Of a stretch of 64,000 bases of DNA, positions 21,801 through 34,407 are shown one piece after another. The notes under the pieces are model-generated. The model did no database searches. It was not told the origin of the DNA and worked only from the letters and a program-made list of their open reading frames with translations. The stretch lies in assembly GCA_015680685.1 (NCBI GenBank), contig MNCI01004609.1, positions 169,788-233,787 of the forward strand. Direction: 5' to 3'. Position numbers and translations under genes: made by a program. Each line of letters opens with the position of its first letter. The stretch's first letter is position 1. The DNA is from Gnetum montanum. Its lineage: Eukaryota > Streptophyta > Gnetopsida > Gnetales > Gnetaceae.

Positions 21801-23690
21801 CACTGTTTATGCTACTATCAAAACAACATTTTATATATTCTATCTTAGTTTTTGCTAATTTTTAAGCCTTTCTATTCTAGAGCATGTCTCCACTTCTCCA
21901 TTTTTGAAGCAATTAAAAAAGGACAGGGCATATTTATATTTAAAAACTAATGTCCATCACATTTTTGGGAACATTAATTTCAACTCTCTTGACTGTCTCG
22001 GCAAATTATTAAATTTAATATTTTTCCAAGGTAAAATCATCCATATTTGGGCAATGTTCCACAAATTCACAAATAGCTTACACATATATAAGTGGGTATA
22101 ATTAACATGCATTTTGTATTTAATTGTAAGGTCCAACACATTTCATGATCTATTAAAGTTATTAATCTTTATGCATATGTCATGGCTAAATTCTTAAGAC
22201 ATTAGATTGAATGCAATACTTACAACATTACCAACTTCAGTTAGAGACTTGGAGACTCATAGTTTGCCACAAGGTGCTTGTTTCTAATGGTAAGACTCAG
22301 GCTTGAGCGTGGGTGTAGCCACTTTAAAGAAATTAAGCTTTTGTGCACCTATGAACCCCCCTAGCACTCTACCTTGGCCAGATGAGCATTGAGGCTTTGG
22401 TTGATCCTTTATTCAAGCTATTGTATATTATAATAGCATTTCTTCTTTAATCAAGAAGCTATGAATTAAAGAATTGGAAATTAGAAATTTCTTTGAAACT
22501 TAGATATACTTTTTAAAAAGAATCATCACAATTATCATTTCTAAACTATTATATATTGTAATAACATTTTTTGTTTAGCTAANTGTAACATTTTGTTATT
22601 AGTTGAAAAAAATGGATTTTAATAATATAAAAATTATTATTTATAACCATAAGTTTAGTTTAATAATTTTATTTAAATTTTTAGTGAATTATAGTAAAAA
22701 ATAAAAAGAAAGCTGTAGATTAAAGAAAAGAGTATCTTATTAGTTCATGATCTCCTGGACTTTCCTAACCTATGAGATAATGTGCTCACTCTCATTAATT
22801 GCCAGCAAAGAAGAGCAAGGTTGCTACTAAAACAAGTGTTATATTTTTATTGATTTTTTAAGTTTTAACATATTGGTTAATTGTTAAACCAAAACTAAAA
22901 TTTCTATATTTGATTTTCTACTCTGACCTCTTAGATGAAAAAAATTGGAAAATGCTGCTACTAACATGAGTGGATATAACTGCTCTATTTTGCTAATGTT
23001 GATGATTTTAATTGGATTCTTACACCCATTTGTTTTGATTTTCCCAATCTGATTTATGAAAAAAGGTGCAGATTTGCTGATCCTATACCATTTTTCAATC
23101 TATAAGCTCAGCTGTCTGTCTCGTTTATTTCTTTTTACCGGTGAAATCAAGCCACCTTATTCGATTCTTCAACCTGCTTCACTGCACGTTCCTTTAAACA
23201 AATCTGTGCATTCTACATCATACCTAAGGTCACTCTTGTTGTGCAAGGATCTTGTTGCATATATATTCAGCAAAAGCAGTATAACACAGCACAGAGAGGT
23301 CAAACGGTGGAGGGCAAAAATAAAACAGTTTTACATCAGCACATAAAGCAATTAAAGCTTTCCAAAATACCTTAAAAGGTATTAACCATGAGTGGTATAA
23401 TTTTGAACAGCCCATAACAGTTATAAATACTAAGCAAAAATTGAGGAAGAGAGCACTCCAATTCCAGTTAAGGTTGGGCGGATAAATGATAGGATATAAT
23501 ATCCAGACAGAACAAGAACCAAAGGACCAAAGGCAAAATGATAGCAAACTTGAAGATAAAAAATGAGGAGGTGAAGTTTATCTCCATGTTTAGCATTAAA
23601 AGAGTCTGAAGCCACAGGGTTCCTTCACAGAGATAACACTTGTCTTCTTCCACAGGGTGTAGATTTGCATAAGCTATTGATTGATGTCCT
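21801..23690. other. AT-rich sequence without recognisable gene; single N at 22,583
   Basis: Open stretches at 21,904-22,101 and 23,056-23,346 have no recognisable motif. Related words (ctattgtatattataatagcat / ctattatatattgtaataacat) recur at about 22,420 and 22,545, next to the N at 22,583, so the N may mark a collapsed or uncertain repeat. Confidence 0.35.
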
Positions 23691-23699
23691 TGTTTTTTT

Positions 23700-25050
23700 T
23701 TCTTTTCGCCATTTCCCCAATGCACTCTGAGCTGGAATGCTCCCAGTCCCAGGTTAGGTTACATATTTATTTGTATTTGTGTTTTTGAGGTTGATTCGCT
23801 TGGCTTCTAACATATATGAAAGCACAGCTGCATGCCAGGGAGGGTTTTTGGTGTAGCGTGACAGGGAACCAGAAGTAAGTTGAACTACTGCAGGTTGTAT
23901 CCATGGATATGTACTGATTTTGTTGTGCTTATATAGCTATTTGCATTCATTTATGTATAGCATCCAAATAGGTTCTCCAAGATCTTAGGCATCTTGGCCC
24001 AAGGAAATTTGAAAGTTGAAATAGATTCTATGATTATTATTATTTTATTGTTTTGCTTAAACAGAGTGGAGCTTCTCGTACCGGGTTAAGCTTTGCGATG
24101 TAGAATCAGAGTCAAGAAACTACAGCTGTGATGCCTAACTCCTCCTTTATTAATGGTAAACAAAGATCCATTTTAGTATATCTTTTCAAACAAATTTTAT
24201 TAAGTTGTGTTATAAAATATCAATGATAGATTGCAAGTTAAGGGTAAAATATATTGAGGTTAGATAGATGGGCGTGGCTTTTAACAAAAATCATATTTCA
24301 ATAATCTTGATTATCAATTACATAATTCTTTATCCTTTTTTCCCCTGAACAATAAAAACCAAAATGCAGAAACGATATCAAGAGCTCTTAACTAATTTGA
24401 GGATAATAATTGCTAGCAAATTTTACTGTATTCTTACTAATTTTAAAGGTGAATTTTTGTACCAATTACACGATAATTACTCATACTAGTTACTCATATT
24501 GTATTAATTAGTTTGCAAAATAGCAATAGATCTTTGTATAAGCCCTTAAAAGGCAACTGCATTAGTGGCTGACATAGCTTGGAGTTATTGCAACAATGGG
24601 AAGCATATCCAGTCATGTCTCGTGATTATTATGGAGCTGCAAGGATAGAGGTTGTAGTTTAATTCTTATGATGATATAATATACTTAAACAAATACATGT
24701 TCTAAACCACAGAAGAAGAAAACAACACATATCAGATGAGCACAGAAACTGTGTACTTGAACAGGAGCCAAAACAAAGGAATGAAATGGATTTGGATTTG
24801 GTATAGCGTGACCATGAGTCATATGCGGTGCACAAGAAGGGACAAGGACATGGACAAGGAGGGAATACGAATGGATCCGTACAAAGATAAGGATAAGGTT
24901 TATCCGTGCAACCACACAAGCAAGGCTCAACTATGAATCCTGCATTGCATAATATTTTTTATTATTTGGAAATTCCGAAATTGTGATTGCTTTCTTCTGT
25001 CTCGCTTATGATTCATGGTCACCGTATGCCAACTCCAACTTATCCATAGG
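23700..25050 (+). other. duplicated non-transposon locus, copy 2
   Basis: Direct repeat of 16,600-18,330, about 7 kb away and interrupted by fewer bases. The block corresponding to 16,992-17,077 is 24,071-24,155 with donor gtaaac. Relative to copy 1 it has a TAG next to the ATG (gatgtagaatcag) and a 2-base deletion, so a protein read through either copy breaks at a different place. Copy 2 also keeps gtaagt after accagaa near 23,875, where copy 1 has gcaagt. I do not recognise the locus. Confidence 0.45.
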
Positions 25051-26009
25051 TCCAAGAAATTTTGCATGGAAATCTGCTCATGTACACAAGTGCTTTGCTG
25101 GTCTCTGTGCCCCCTTCTTGATTAATCTGAAAATTTTAAAGAAAATTAGGGTGCGTGGGTGTCCCACACAAATGTTGCCGTGCAATTTTTTATGCATAGG
25201 ATGTACAAACTGTTATTACCAAACTGCTATTTTTATATTATTTAATGGTTATTTGTTGCCATGATTTCTTTGTGCATGACGGGTGCACCCTACTGATTCT
25301 GATGGATGGATTGTATCATGTTGTGGCTCTTAACATTTTTGAAACTGCATGATTAATTAAAATTGAAGACTTAATGCTACCCACTATCCGAGTTGATTCT
25401 ACTCAAAATATCACATAGGGAGCATTTGGATTCTTATTTCCTGCATATTCTTGTTTGTGACTCTAAATTTGGAAAAATTTTGCTACTTAATTTTAATACT
25501 TTATAATCATGGATTTCCTTAAGAATCTCTAACTATATTATTAATTATTATGATTCCTCAAAACATTTTGTACCCATAAGCATTATTTGAAATCTTATGA
25601 ATCAAAATCCTAGTATTACAATCTTTTGTGATTTTAAATCTGAAATCAAGGATATTTGATAATTTTTTAATGAAATTGAAAATGATCTATTTTAAATCTA
25701 ATATTTTTTAATATCTATATACCCTCTCTTCTATTCCATATTAAAAATATACATGTTATGAGTTTTGAAAATATCATTATGAATTAATGTTTAATCTGTT
25801 AGGAAATGTATTGGGCATAGAGATTCAAAGAATCTATGCAAATTGGCAAATAGATTCGGGGAGTGATAAGTTAGAAAAATTACTTTAAAAACCTTTGATT
25901 TTTCATGGAAAATAAGAAATTTTATAAAAGTTAGGCTTGAATTTCAATCCAACCACTAATTGTTAAAGTTGCAATAGACTTGCCATTTGAAAAATACTAT
26001 TAAGACTAT
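25051..26009. other. no identifiable gene
   Basis: AT-rich sequence; nothing recognisable on either strand. Confidence 0.4.
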
Positions 26010-26780
26010 TACCAAGTGTTCTTGGTATCATTTGGAATAAATCAACCAAATGGATAACTACAATATCTTATCTATATCTTATGTCTATTGATCTCCAATG
26101 CAGGACATTGCAAGAAAATGTGATATTCATCTTCAATGCTTTTTGTATTGCTTAATTACCATATTTATTATTCATAAGGAAATTTGAATCATCTACTTGT
26201 TTCAATTTTCAAATGATGAGATCTCATTTGTGCTTTGTTGATTGTGCATTGTGCCATATATTTGTAATAGTAACTAATAAATAGTTTGCCCTTGAAGTAA
26301 GGCTTTTCTTAATACTATTCAAATAGATGTATTTATTTTTTTTGACAAATTTTCAATTTTTTTTGAAATTCTGCTTGTTTTACCAAATTGCAAACTTGGT
26401 TAAAATCAATAGAAAGAATGTACTCTTGAACATTCCATTTATTGAGCCATAGAATTCCCTTATGAAGTTGTCTTTTATCCTAGGTTTCTATCATCACACT
26501 TTGGAATACTTATCCAATGAAGATGCAAAAAGATTACGAGTGTAACCCACAAACTAGCATCTTTAACATCTAATGGCATCATTTTTGCTTTAAGAAGCAT
26601 AGTATCATATTCTGTTTGTCTCTTCATTTTAAATTGATGGAGCAAATGAATTTCTTTTATTTGTTTCCAATATTTATTTGATAGTGCAAGACTCCATACA
26701 ACATATTTATTAAGAATATTAAGTTGAATAATGGCATGATAAAACTATTTTTGAATATTCTGAGCTAAGAATAGATTTAT
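26010..26780 (-). pseudogene. LINE ORF2 C-terminal relic
   Basis: On the minus strand MRSHHLKIETSR (about 26,230-26,195) is followed by LSNTKSIEDEYHIFLQCPAL (about 26,155-26,095). This is the C-terminal zinc-finger region of LINE ORF2 (RxHxLxIETGR, then C-x2-C-N-x-IEDE-x-H-x-C-P). One zinc-ligand cysteine position is disrupted. Upstream to about 26,780 the same strand keeps protein-like composition (WSLALSNKYWKQIKEIHLL) with stops. It differs from the family at 20.0, 54.6 and 56.2 kb. Confidence 0.65.
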
Positions 26781-28194
26781 TCTTATATTTGCTTGTCAAA
26801 ACTTATAATATGAATATTTCTATTTTCTAATAAATTGAGAAAGCTTACAGATACAATAAAATTGGCGTGCCCATTTTAGTTTCAATCTTGGAAAGAATAA
26901 CTTTAATCTAATTTAAAATACTGGATGCATGAATATAATAACCAAAATAGAACATAGACATGCGAGAGGACCTTCAAAGCCAAAACATGAATGACATCCC
27001 TATGATCTATAGCAAAATCGTGATTGTCAAGCATTAAATAGACTTTATAAAAAATAGGCAAAAATGTTGAAATGAGTACCAAAAAGTAGAAAATATGGCA
27101 CATTTCTCATTTATTTTGTAGAAACTTTTACAATTTCAAATAGTTTCACCACACTCATAATATATTTTCACTCTACTAGAATCATAATTTTACTCAAATT
27201 TTTACAAATAGAACTTCTCATATCTTTGTTTGATATTCAAAACCATTATTAATAGATATTTATGCCATATCTAAAATCTAAGAAAATAATGATATACATA
27301 TTTTTAACTCATAGAAACAATAATGATAATAAGTTATTTGTTAATCAATTTTACTTTTAAAACTTAATTTTAATACTTGATTAGCCATTTTTTAAAATCT
27401 ATACTAATAGTTTAACTAGCCACGATTCCTTTGCTATTCCTTAAAATTTTTGGAACAAAGTCAATTCCACATGTGATTTTGAACCTTATAAAACATTGCC
27501 ACCCTATAATCAATTTGAATTTAAAAAAAAAAAAAAGCAATGGTAGATGGTTAGTTACCTTGCACCATAAGCCTTGAATTAACAAGGTACTAGCACTTGA
27601 GACTTAAGCATTGTTCCAAGCATACTAATAAAAATATTACTATATCGATTTTAATTCAAGGTCAGTAAATTATGATTACCATTACCTTTCTATTCTCTCA
27701 TAGGCCATACATTCTCATTTAATGGTTTGTTGGTTCACATAATTTTGGTGGTTTAACCTTTGTTTGACAATGAATTTCATTGTTTAAAAGCTTGAGATAA
27801 AAAACCATCATTGGAATCCATTAATTTTTAAATAGGAAAAATGTTTAATAAAGTGGGTTACAAAATCTTATTTTGTCTTATGCAAGATATTTTTGTTGTT
27901 GAATTCCTTTCCAAAGGCTACAAAGAATAGTTGCAATGGAAAATTTTAATAGTTAATCATATTATTACAGAGGAAAACTTTTCCTAAGGTTCTGAAAATT
28001 GCAGCATATTGTTAGGCTAGTTTTGAATGAGCCATTCACAATTTTTAGAATATTAGCCAGTTTCTTACATGAATATTAGCCAATTTCTTACATGAATCTA
28101 TGTAAGAGTTGAATGCTTTTGTGTTATTTGTGTGTAGCTCTTATTTGTGTGTAGCTGTCAATCAAATCTCTCTTTAAAAATCCCCTCTAATGAA
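26781..28194. other. mostly unassigned; dispersed segment at 26.93-27.07 kb
   Basis: 26,930-27,070 matches 18,440-18,660. An A-rich tract at 27,524-27,537 and short repeats near 28,050-28,150 (cagtttcttacatgaatattagc type, and ttatttgtgtgtagct twice) are the only other structure. Confidence 0.4.
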
Positions 28195-28624
28195 CTGTGA
28201 TATTGGGTCTGCGATACCATGCGATGTCAGATGCGATGTCAGATATTTGATATTGAGACCTACCTCATTGCCTATAAATAAGAGGTAGTGCCTTATGGTT
28301 TGGCAATAGATAGTTAGTCCCTTAAGCCAAACTCTTGCCTTTTCTCCCTCTCAGAGTTAGAATTATTTCTGCGTGCTTGCAGTAAAAGTCATAAAGCAAA
28401 TAGATCTTTATTCAAGTATTGTGTACTTGAGCACACCTTGTGTACGACAATAAAGATGAACTTTATGATAAACTTTGTAGCATCTAGAATAGATTAATTA
28501 ATGTCAATTATTGTTATTAAATGCTTTCTTAGTTAATTAATGTTCTCTCTCACCTTGCAACTCTCTTAAGTAAATACACTCAGTATGATCACTTCGAGCA
28601 TGCGTGTAACAATTGGTAACCTAG
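28195..28624 (+). repeat. LTR fragment, same family as 5,869-6,664
   Basis: It has a TATA box (tgcctataaataagagg), then agccaaactcttgcc, agttagaat, aatagatctttattc and acaataaagatgaac in the same order as the minus-strand LTR at 6.0-6.66 kb. The fragment stops at about 28,624 after ttggtaacctag; its U5 end and any internal region are missing. The start is approximate. Confidence 0.65.
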
Positions 28625-28805
28625 TATGTATTTAACATAAATAATGTATACAAACTTATATTGTATACCACAATCAAATCTTAATATTGTTTCGAGCATG
28701 CATAGTATAGTTGACAATAAACAATATTTGATTATACTATGCATGCGTGCAACTATATTCCTTTTGTTTTACCACAATCAAATATGTATTTAACATAAAT
28801 AATGT
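28625..28805. repeat. direct-repeat pair with internal palindrome
   Basis: A 23-base sequence starting tatgtatttaacataaataa is present exactly at 28,625-28,647 and 28,783-28,805. Between them accacaatcaaat occurs twice, and gcatgcatagtata (28,696) is mirrored perfectly by tatactatgcatgc (28,733), giving a 14-bp stem with a 23-base loop. It adjoins the end of the LTR fragment, and parts (ttcgagcatgc) are LTR-derived. Confidence 0.8.
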
Positions 28806-30573
28806 GAATTAAAAAACTTATATTTGGTTTTATTTTCTTTATTTTTCCCATACACAAGAATAATTTCAAACAAGAACATTTTAAGAAGTCTTAAACAATG
28901 GAATGAGATTTAGATGAAGACATTAATGGTCATGTAAATTATCTTTCATATTAAAATATGAATTGCTAAATGATTTGTATATTTAATTTTTTAAAATAAA
29001 TTTTCTAGGTATATTATTTACCAAATTGAATGGATTCCTTATTATCTATGCTTATTATTTTTGAAGTGGTGGTTTTTATTAATTTTGTTAGAAATAAAAA
29101 TTCACAACAATTGCTAAACAAATCTTAAAATATAATATTGGAAGTTAAGAAAGCATCAACTATAGATGTAAGTCCTTTGGTTACAACATAAGAACATATA
29201 CATATACAAGTTTCATATGTTGAATACTAATTACATTATAACACAAATGTATAGTTTGGGATTTTGTTCAAGAATTATAGAAGAAAATATAAAAATTTCA
29301 AAAAAGTTTGTGCAATGAATTCAAAGTCAAAATTCAAGTCCCATATACAATATAATTTTATTAAAAGCTAATATGTTAGATAATATAATAACTCTTAATA
29401 TTTTATTTGAAAAATAAATATAGCAATAAGATCTCAAGGGAGATCCCTTGAAAACTTTAGAAACAAAGATATTATGAAGGAAAGATGTAGCTACAAATGC
29501 AAGGCATTAAAAATCTAAATACACTAATGAATCAAGAAGGTTTTGGAGACATGAAAAAATGAAGTGCAAAATCAAAGGAAGATTCAATAATAATATTCAA
29601 TGTAGCTAACATGATGAAGTAAAATATCTACATGTGTGTAGCTATTTCTAGTTTCATGTGAACATTAATTAGTAGAGATAAAATTAGATTTTTAAGTTCA
29701 AATATGAAGATGAAAAACCACATGATATGAAAGTAGAATATGTATATTTTACATACTAAAAATGGTAAAAGATGACCAATATATATTATTAAAGTATGAT
29801 ACATAAAAAATCTCTTTAGAAGAAAACAACACTTATCAAGTAAATAAATAAACCAAATTCATGCTATTTCTATTATTATAAATGCCATTTGTATGATAAT
29901 TTTCATTTGATTCTTAAGAAGTATATAGCCTAGAAGCATTATTAACAAGTTGCTTAAGAACCTATAGATGTTTTAGGTATTGTTCTTTCATTGTAGTTTT
30001 TTGTTATCATCATTAATAATGACTAAATAGAACAAACTCAATTATGAATTTTTTAAAATATATAACTAAAGAAATTAGAATAATATTTGAAAACTATATA
30101 ATATAATAGTATCATTGCACTTATGCACCTATGCTATTTTATGAATTTTTAGATGATGAATATAAATTCTTTTTGTGATATTTGTGAAAGGTATGTATCC
30201 ATGCAAATTTTGGTTACTTACCTTAATATTTAAGCTTTTTGAATTATTTAAATATGATATTGAAATATTAAGTTTTTCAAGTTTTTCATGTACATTATTA
30301 TTTGAATTCATTTTTATTAGTGGAATTTGTTAATTTGACTATAGTTTCTAAGGCTCTAAATATTAATATTATTAATCATTATTATGCTTTATTAATTATT
30401 TGAAAGTAGACTCCTACATTTGATCCAACATATCCTAAATATCTAAGGGTTTCTTATTTTGTTGAATGATCAAATCTATCATTGATCTTTGAGAAAGTTG
30501 AAAAAGATATTGTTTCTCAAATTGGACCAATCAAACATTCTAAAATCCTAGTTACAACTAGTGGTTTCCATTG
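28806..30573. other. AT-rich sequence, nothing recognised
   Basis: No coding motif, LTR end or LINE motif was found. It forms the left flank of the large central element. Confidence 0.4.
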
Positions 30574-30578
30574 GAATT
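30574..30578. repeat. probable target site duplication GAATT (left)
   Basis: The five bases before the LTR are GAATT. The five after the far LTR (49,890-49,894) are GACTT, a 4 of 5 match. Confidence 0.5.
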
Positions 30579-31452
30579 TGATGAATCACATTTAGCAAGG
30601 CTCTGATATTGGACCCACGATGTTGGGTATTCGATATCGGGTCCCAAGATGTGATGTTAGATATTTGATATTGCAAAGTATGTGTTAGCCTATAAATATA
30701 GCACTTGGGCACATGGTTTCCATATAGTTTTTGTCATAGCATAGTAGAGCTCTTGTAGTTTTTTCCCCCCAGAGTTAGAATATTTTCCATAGTGCCCATA
30801 GCAGGAGTCATTAAGTGTACGAATGTTTATTCAAGCACTGTTGTACCTGAGAACGGTAGTGTGTGTGGCAATAAAGACAAACTTTCTAATCAAACCTTAC
30901 AACACCTTGGTTAGCTTAAATATTTTATTCATGCATTTAATGTTTTATGCAATTTCCTTTAATGCCCCTAGTTATTAAGCTAAAGTAAGCTAGTTTGATT
31001 AAATAAAAATTAATTAATTAAGCACATAAGTAGGACCACTTTGAGCATGTGCATGACACTTCGTAATCCCAGCAATGCTTAATGTTTGGTAAGCTAGTAG
31101 CGTTATATGTGTTTAGGATGTGCACAAAAAGTGGGATCGAATACTTATGTTAAAATAGTGAGTTATTAATTACCAATTAGATTAGTTAAAGTGGTTCATA
31201 AATTAAATTTTAACTTGTTTTTAATCATAGACAAATAAAATATAAAATAATAAAAATCATGTGCCTCAATTATACTTAACCATATAATTAAAGCTCCACA
31301 AGTATAGTTGAGAAGACAACAATTTTCACAATTAGATTTCACATCCTAGAACTAGTGTACTTAGGAGCTTAAGTTTTATGGAATTCAATTGAATCATGTG
31401 TGAACACTTGTGATTCGTATGGTTGGGTGTAGGGGTACCTCGCTGCTCATCA
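30579..31452 (+). repeat. 5' LTR (874 bp)
   Basis: Starts tgatgaatcacattta and ends gctgctcatca. TATA box tataaata at 30,691-30,698. An aataaa polyadenylation-type signal is at 30,870, following a short inverted motif (gcactgttgtacctgagaac). Confidence 0.9.
30691..30698 (+). promoter_or_regulatory. LTR TATA box
   Basis: cctataaatatagcactt occurs at the same position in the 3' LTR (tataaata at 49,129-49,136) and in related LTRs of this window. Confidence 0.6.
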
Positions 31453-31453
31453 T

Positions 31454-31471
31454 TAGCACTGTTGTCAGGGA
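31454..31471 (+). other. primer-binding site, tRNA-Asp type (decayed)
   Basis: tagcactgttgtcaggga follows the LTR by one base and differs from tggcgccgttgtcgggga only by transitions (G to A, C to T). Confidence 0.75.
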
Positions 31472-31616
31472 CCTTTAGTTGTTATGTGTGCTATCTAGGA
31501 CTTAGTGAAAAAAATTATTCAAGATTGTTGAAATGAATCCTAAAATTCATATCTTACATTAAAATTATTACAATAATTTTAAAATGCACACTGCATTTCT
31601 TACTTTCTAACATAAT

Positions 31617-33950
31617 ATGTCTTCTTCTCACAAGAGTGATTCTTCACCTAAGTTTGACAAAGTAAACCAATAGGTGCCCCAACAATATAGAGTGGTATAT
31701 GCTCATCCTAATGAGTACATGCCCAATTCCACCTTCATCTTGCACTAGGATGAATTGCTACAGTGGCATGACATGGAGGGCAACATCATGTTGTCACCTG
31801 ATTGATCTATTCTTGTGATGCTTTAACAAACTCTTGTGTGTTTGTGCCTCTAAGGACTTCATGCTAAGTACATTGTGCAAGATAGTGATGCAAGGAATTA
31901 TCATCCTAGTAATGCACAATGACTAAAGGATTGATAGCTAAAGCAATGCTACGAATCTGTGAAAGGGAAGTGGTTCAATGATTCTCCATACCTAGCATAC
32001 CAGAAGATGGTGGAGAATCCTTCTTTAGGGGGTTTTCATTCAATGAAACTCCTCTCTTTGACTTTGGTGAAGGAGGTCAAAATCAGAACCTATAGTCCAC
32101 AATCCATAATCCAGGTTTTGGCAAAAATAGATCTAATGACAAAGGGAGATCTAAGGAGGAGAGTCATGGTAGGGATGTGGATAAGAAACATGATTGTGAT
32201 TGTGACTGCGATCACCAAAGAGGGGGTAGTAGGAATCATGATGGTGCTAGTCCTCCTTCCTTTTCACCTTCATCATCATCTTCTTCCTCTTTTGGCTCTA
32301 AATGTAATTGTAGGGGCACAATCATGATAGAGGTGATTGACAAGACCAAAATGAGTGTAGGGACCATTAGGCAAGTCAAGACCTAGGGCATGGATGTTCA
32401 AGAAAGACCTATTGCCATGAATGAAGGGGTAGTAGAGGGCACTGTAGGCACCAGAATGATGGCCTTGATGAGCCTTTGCTTGCTACCTAGAGTACGCTAA
32501 ACATTATAGAGGTAGTGAGGGTTCCCACAAGACATGTAAAGGGTAGTTGTATCAAGAGGTTGGACATGAACAATATTTATTGGTTCAAAGCAAGGTATAA
32601 CTTAGATTCGTAGAACCATCTCCAAGCTTTCCATGATGCATGTGCTTTGCAAAATATAGAAAATGATTGGAAAAAGCTTAAGTCGTTTCCTAGGACACTC
32701 ATTGAAGAAGTAGAAACTTGGTATTTGTGCTTAGAACTGGAATCTATTAGGTAGTGGAGTATAATGCTCGAATTATTCAATGACAAATATCAAAGATACT
32801 CCTGAGTGTCCAACTTGAGGAGGCAAATCCAAGGATGGAAACAAGGGACACATGAACCCTTGGATGCTGCCATGGCTGATACTATTCCTTATTACATAGA
32901 TGTCCTAGCCATGGTTATTCTCAATAGGAGAAACTTTGCCACATCGTAGATGGGCTTTGATTAGTAATGAGGAAAACTCGGCATTTATGCCTAAGGGCAA
33001 TTGTTAGAATTATGAGCCCATCAGATTCAACAGTTGATTAAGTAGGTAGTGAAAGAAAAAGAAGAGTTGAGGAAACACAAAAGTGTAGAAGAGTACAACC
33101 ATGATTCTTCCATTTGCAAGAGGCAGGTTTGATTTTATGATAGTGAGGAAGAATCATCACTTGAACCAGAAAACCTTGCCACTTCAAAAATTTACCTTTG
33201 AAATTTTGGCCAAGGTTTATCAGTTATGGAACTCTATGGATAGCAGATTTTAAGCTATCTTGAAAATTATTGAAGAGTCAAAAGAACAAGGTAGTGATCA
33301 TGATTGAAGAAGGCACAAGGAAGTTGAATGTGCCAATTAAAGAGGTAAGGGAAAAATTTCTACAGTAGAGGAAGTTGCAAGAACTAAATCAGATGATGAT
33401 GGTGGATGTAACATCTATCATTATGAACATCCTTAGGGGTGTTGCCCCATTGTGTTGCACTTATAGGAGCCTAGGATGTATGCTCTAAATCCACAACTAG
33501 AAAAAAGGAAAACACCTAGAAGTTGCCTTATCCCTAAGGAAATCCTAGGGAGTTCCACTAGCAACAATAGTATTATCCAAGTGGAACTCCACCATAACCA
33601 TATGAGTAGTATCAATAGTGACAACAACCACAATCATGGAAATTGGCACAACCAAGGTAGCAATATCCTTATAGACAACTTGATCCATATGGTTATTATG
33701 TTCAACAACCCTTGTCTCCATGTGACTCTTTTAGTCACGTTTCTACTTTCCAACTTTACAACTACCCTCTCGACTATTATTGAATCCATTCTCCACATGC
33801 AAGAAGGGCTACCACCTTTTATCCTTATCCTCCTCCTATTTCTACACATATTCTTCTATTCTCAACATAGTTACCACCTACTCCATCTATGCAGGGTGAA
33901 CTTCCAACCCAATTGTAGCAACAAAATGCCACCAGGGTAGTTAATCTACA
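31617..33950 (+). pseudogene. gag polyprotein relic
   Basis: Start ATG at 31,617, beginning MSSSHKSD. The N-terminal motif VYAHPNEYMPNSTF corresponds to VYTHPNEYVPDFTF in the third Athila/Tat-type element (51.2 kb), which fixes the start and family. Next come a charged serine-rich region, a gag core with many stops and shifts (32.5-33.0 kb), a degraded knuckle (CNIYHYEHP then GCC at about 33,415-33,450), and a glutamine/proline/tyrosine-rich tail read in more than one frame to about 33,950. This is the structural capsid protein of the element. Confidence 0.7.
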
Positions 33951-34099
33951 ACTGATTTATCAACCAAGTGGTTTGGACACTAGATCATGAAAAAAGACCT
34001 TTCTTTTGATCCCATAGTCCACCTAAGCCCTCACATACACATGTAGTTGGCAACCCTACTCCTCCATCTTTCTTTGCATCTAATTCCTTCAAGTCCCCT

Positions 34100-34402
34100 T
34101 CAAACTAAATGCCACCCAGAATCCACACTATTATGTTCACTAATGCCATATTTCATTGGATCTAGGTAGAAAACCTTCCTAGGAAATTAGCTGATCTTTG
34201 GAGTCCTCTTATTTATTTACAGATTGCTAGGAATGAATCATGTAAGACTCTCCTTGATTTAGGTTCTAGTGTGAACTTGATTTCTCATGAGATGTATACT
34301 ACTTGGAACCTGCCTCCTCTCAAGAAGAGAAATATTTTATTAGAATTGGTAGACTAGTCCATTACTATTCCATTGGGACTAGTGGGTGGTCTTATCCTAC
34401 TG
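34100..34402 (+). pseudogene. aspartic protease relic, 5' part
   Basis: The active-site region reads LLDLGSSV-type sequence (about 34,250-34,275; cttgatttaggttctagtgtg), in the Athila/Tat form DLGxSVNL, followed by ISHEMYTTWNLPPLKKRNI. The reading is then cut at 34,402 by the target duplication and LTR of the nested chromovirus. The continuation is at 43,682. The related element at 53.7-53.9 kb shows the uninterrupted order and confirms the join. Confidence 0.8.
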
Positions 34403-34407
34403 ATTTC
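34403..34407. repeat. target site duplication ATTTC (left)
   Basis: Exact partner of 43,677-43,681. Removing one copy with the insert restores the order seen in the uninterrupted relative (gtcaatttcctagtaatcaa at 53,878). Confidence 0.9.

Noticed and set aside
22250-22400. Possible SINE with short GC-richer segment (aatggtaagactcaggcttg)
   Set aside because: No B box, tail or duplicate copy was found.
24659-24936. Overlapping open stretches on both strands (about 80 codons)
   Set aside because: The sister copy at 17.9-18.2 kb shifts frame and stops; neither strand shows conserved protein sequence.
27520-27640. A-rich tract followed by a tRNA-like or SINE-like segment
   Set aside because: No convincing A and B boxes or target duplication; a single instance in the window.
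30129-30311. Minus-strand 60-codon open stretch rich in N, I and K
   Set aside because: Composition is that of random AT-rich DNA, with no motif and no neighbouring gene structure.
33433-33940. Long open stretches on both strands near 33.4-33.9 kb
   Set aside because: The low-complexity Q/P/Y-rich gag tail leaves several frames open by chance; only the plus-strand frames aligned to 52.9-53.2 kb are meaningful.
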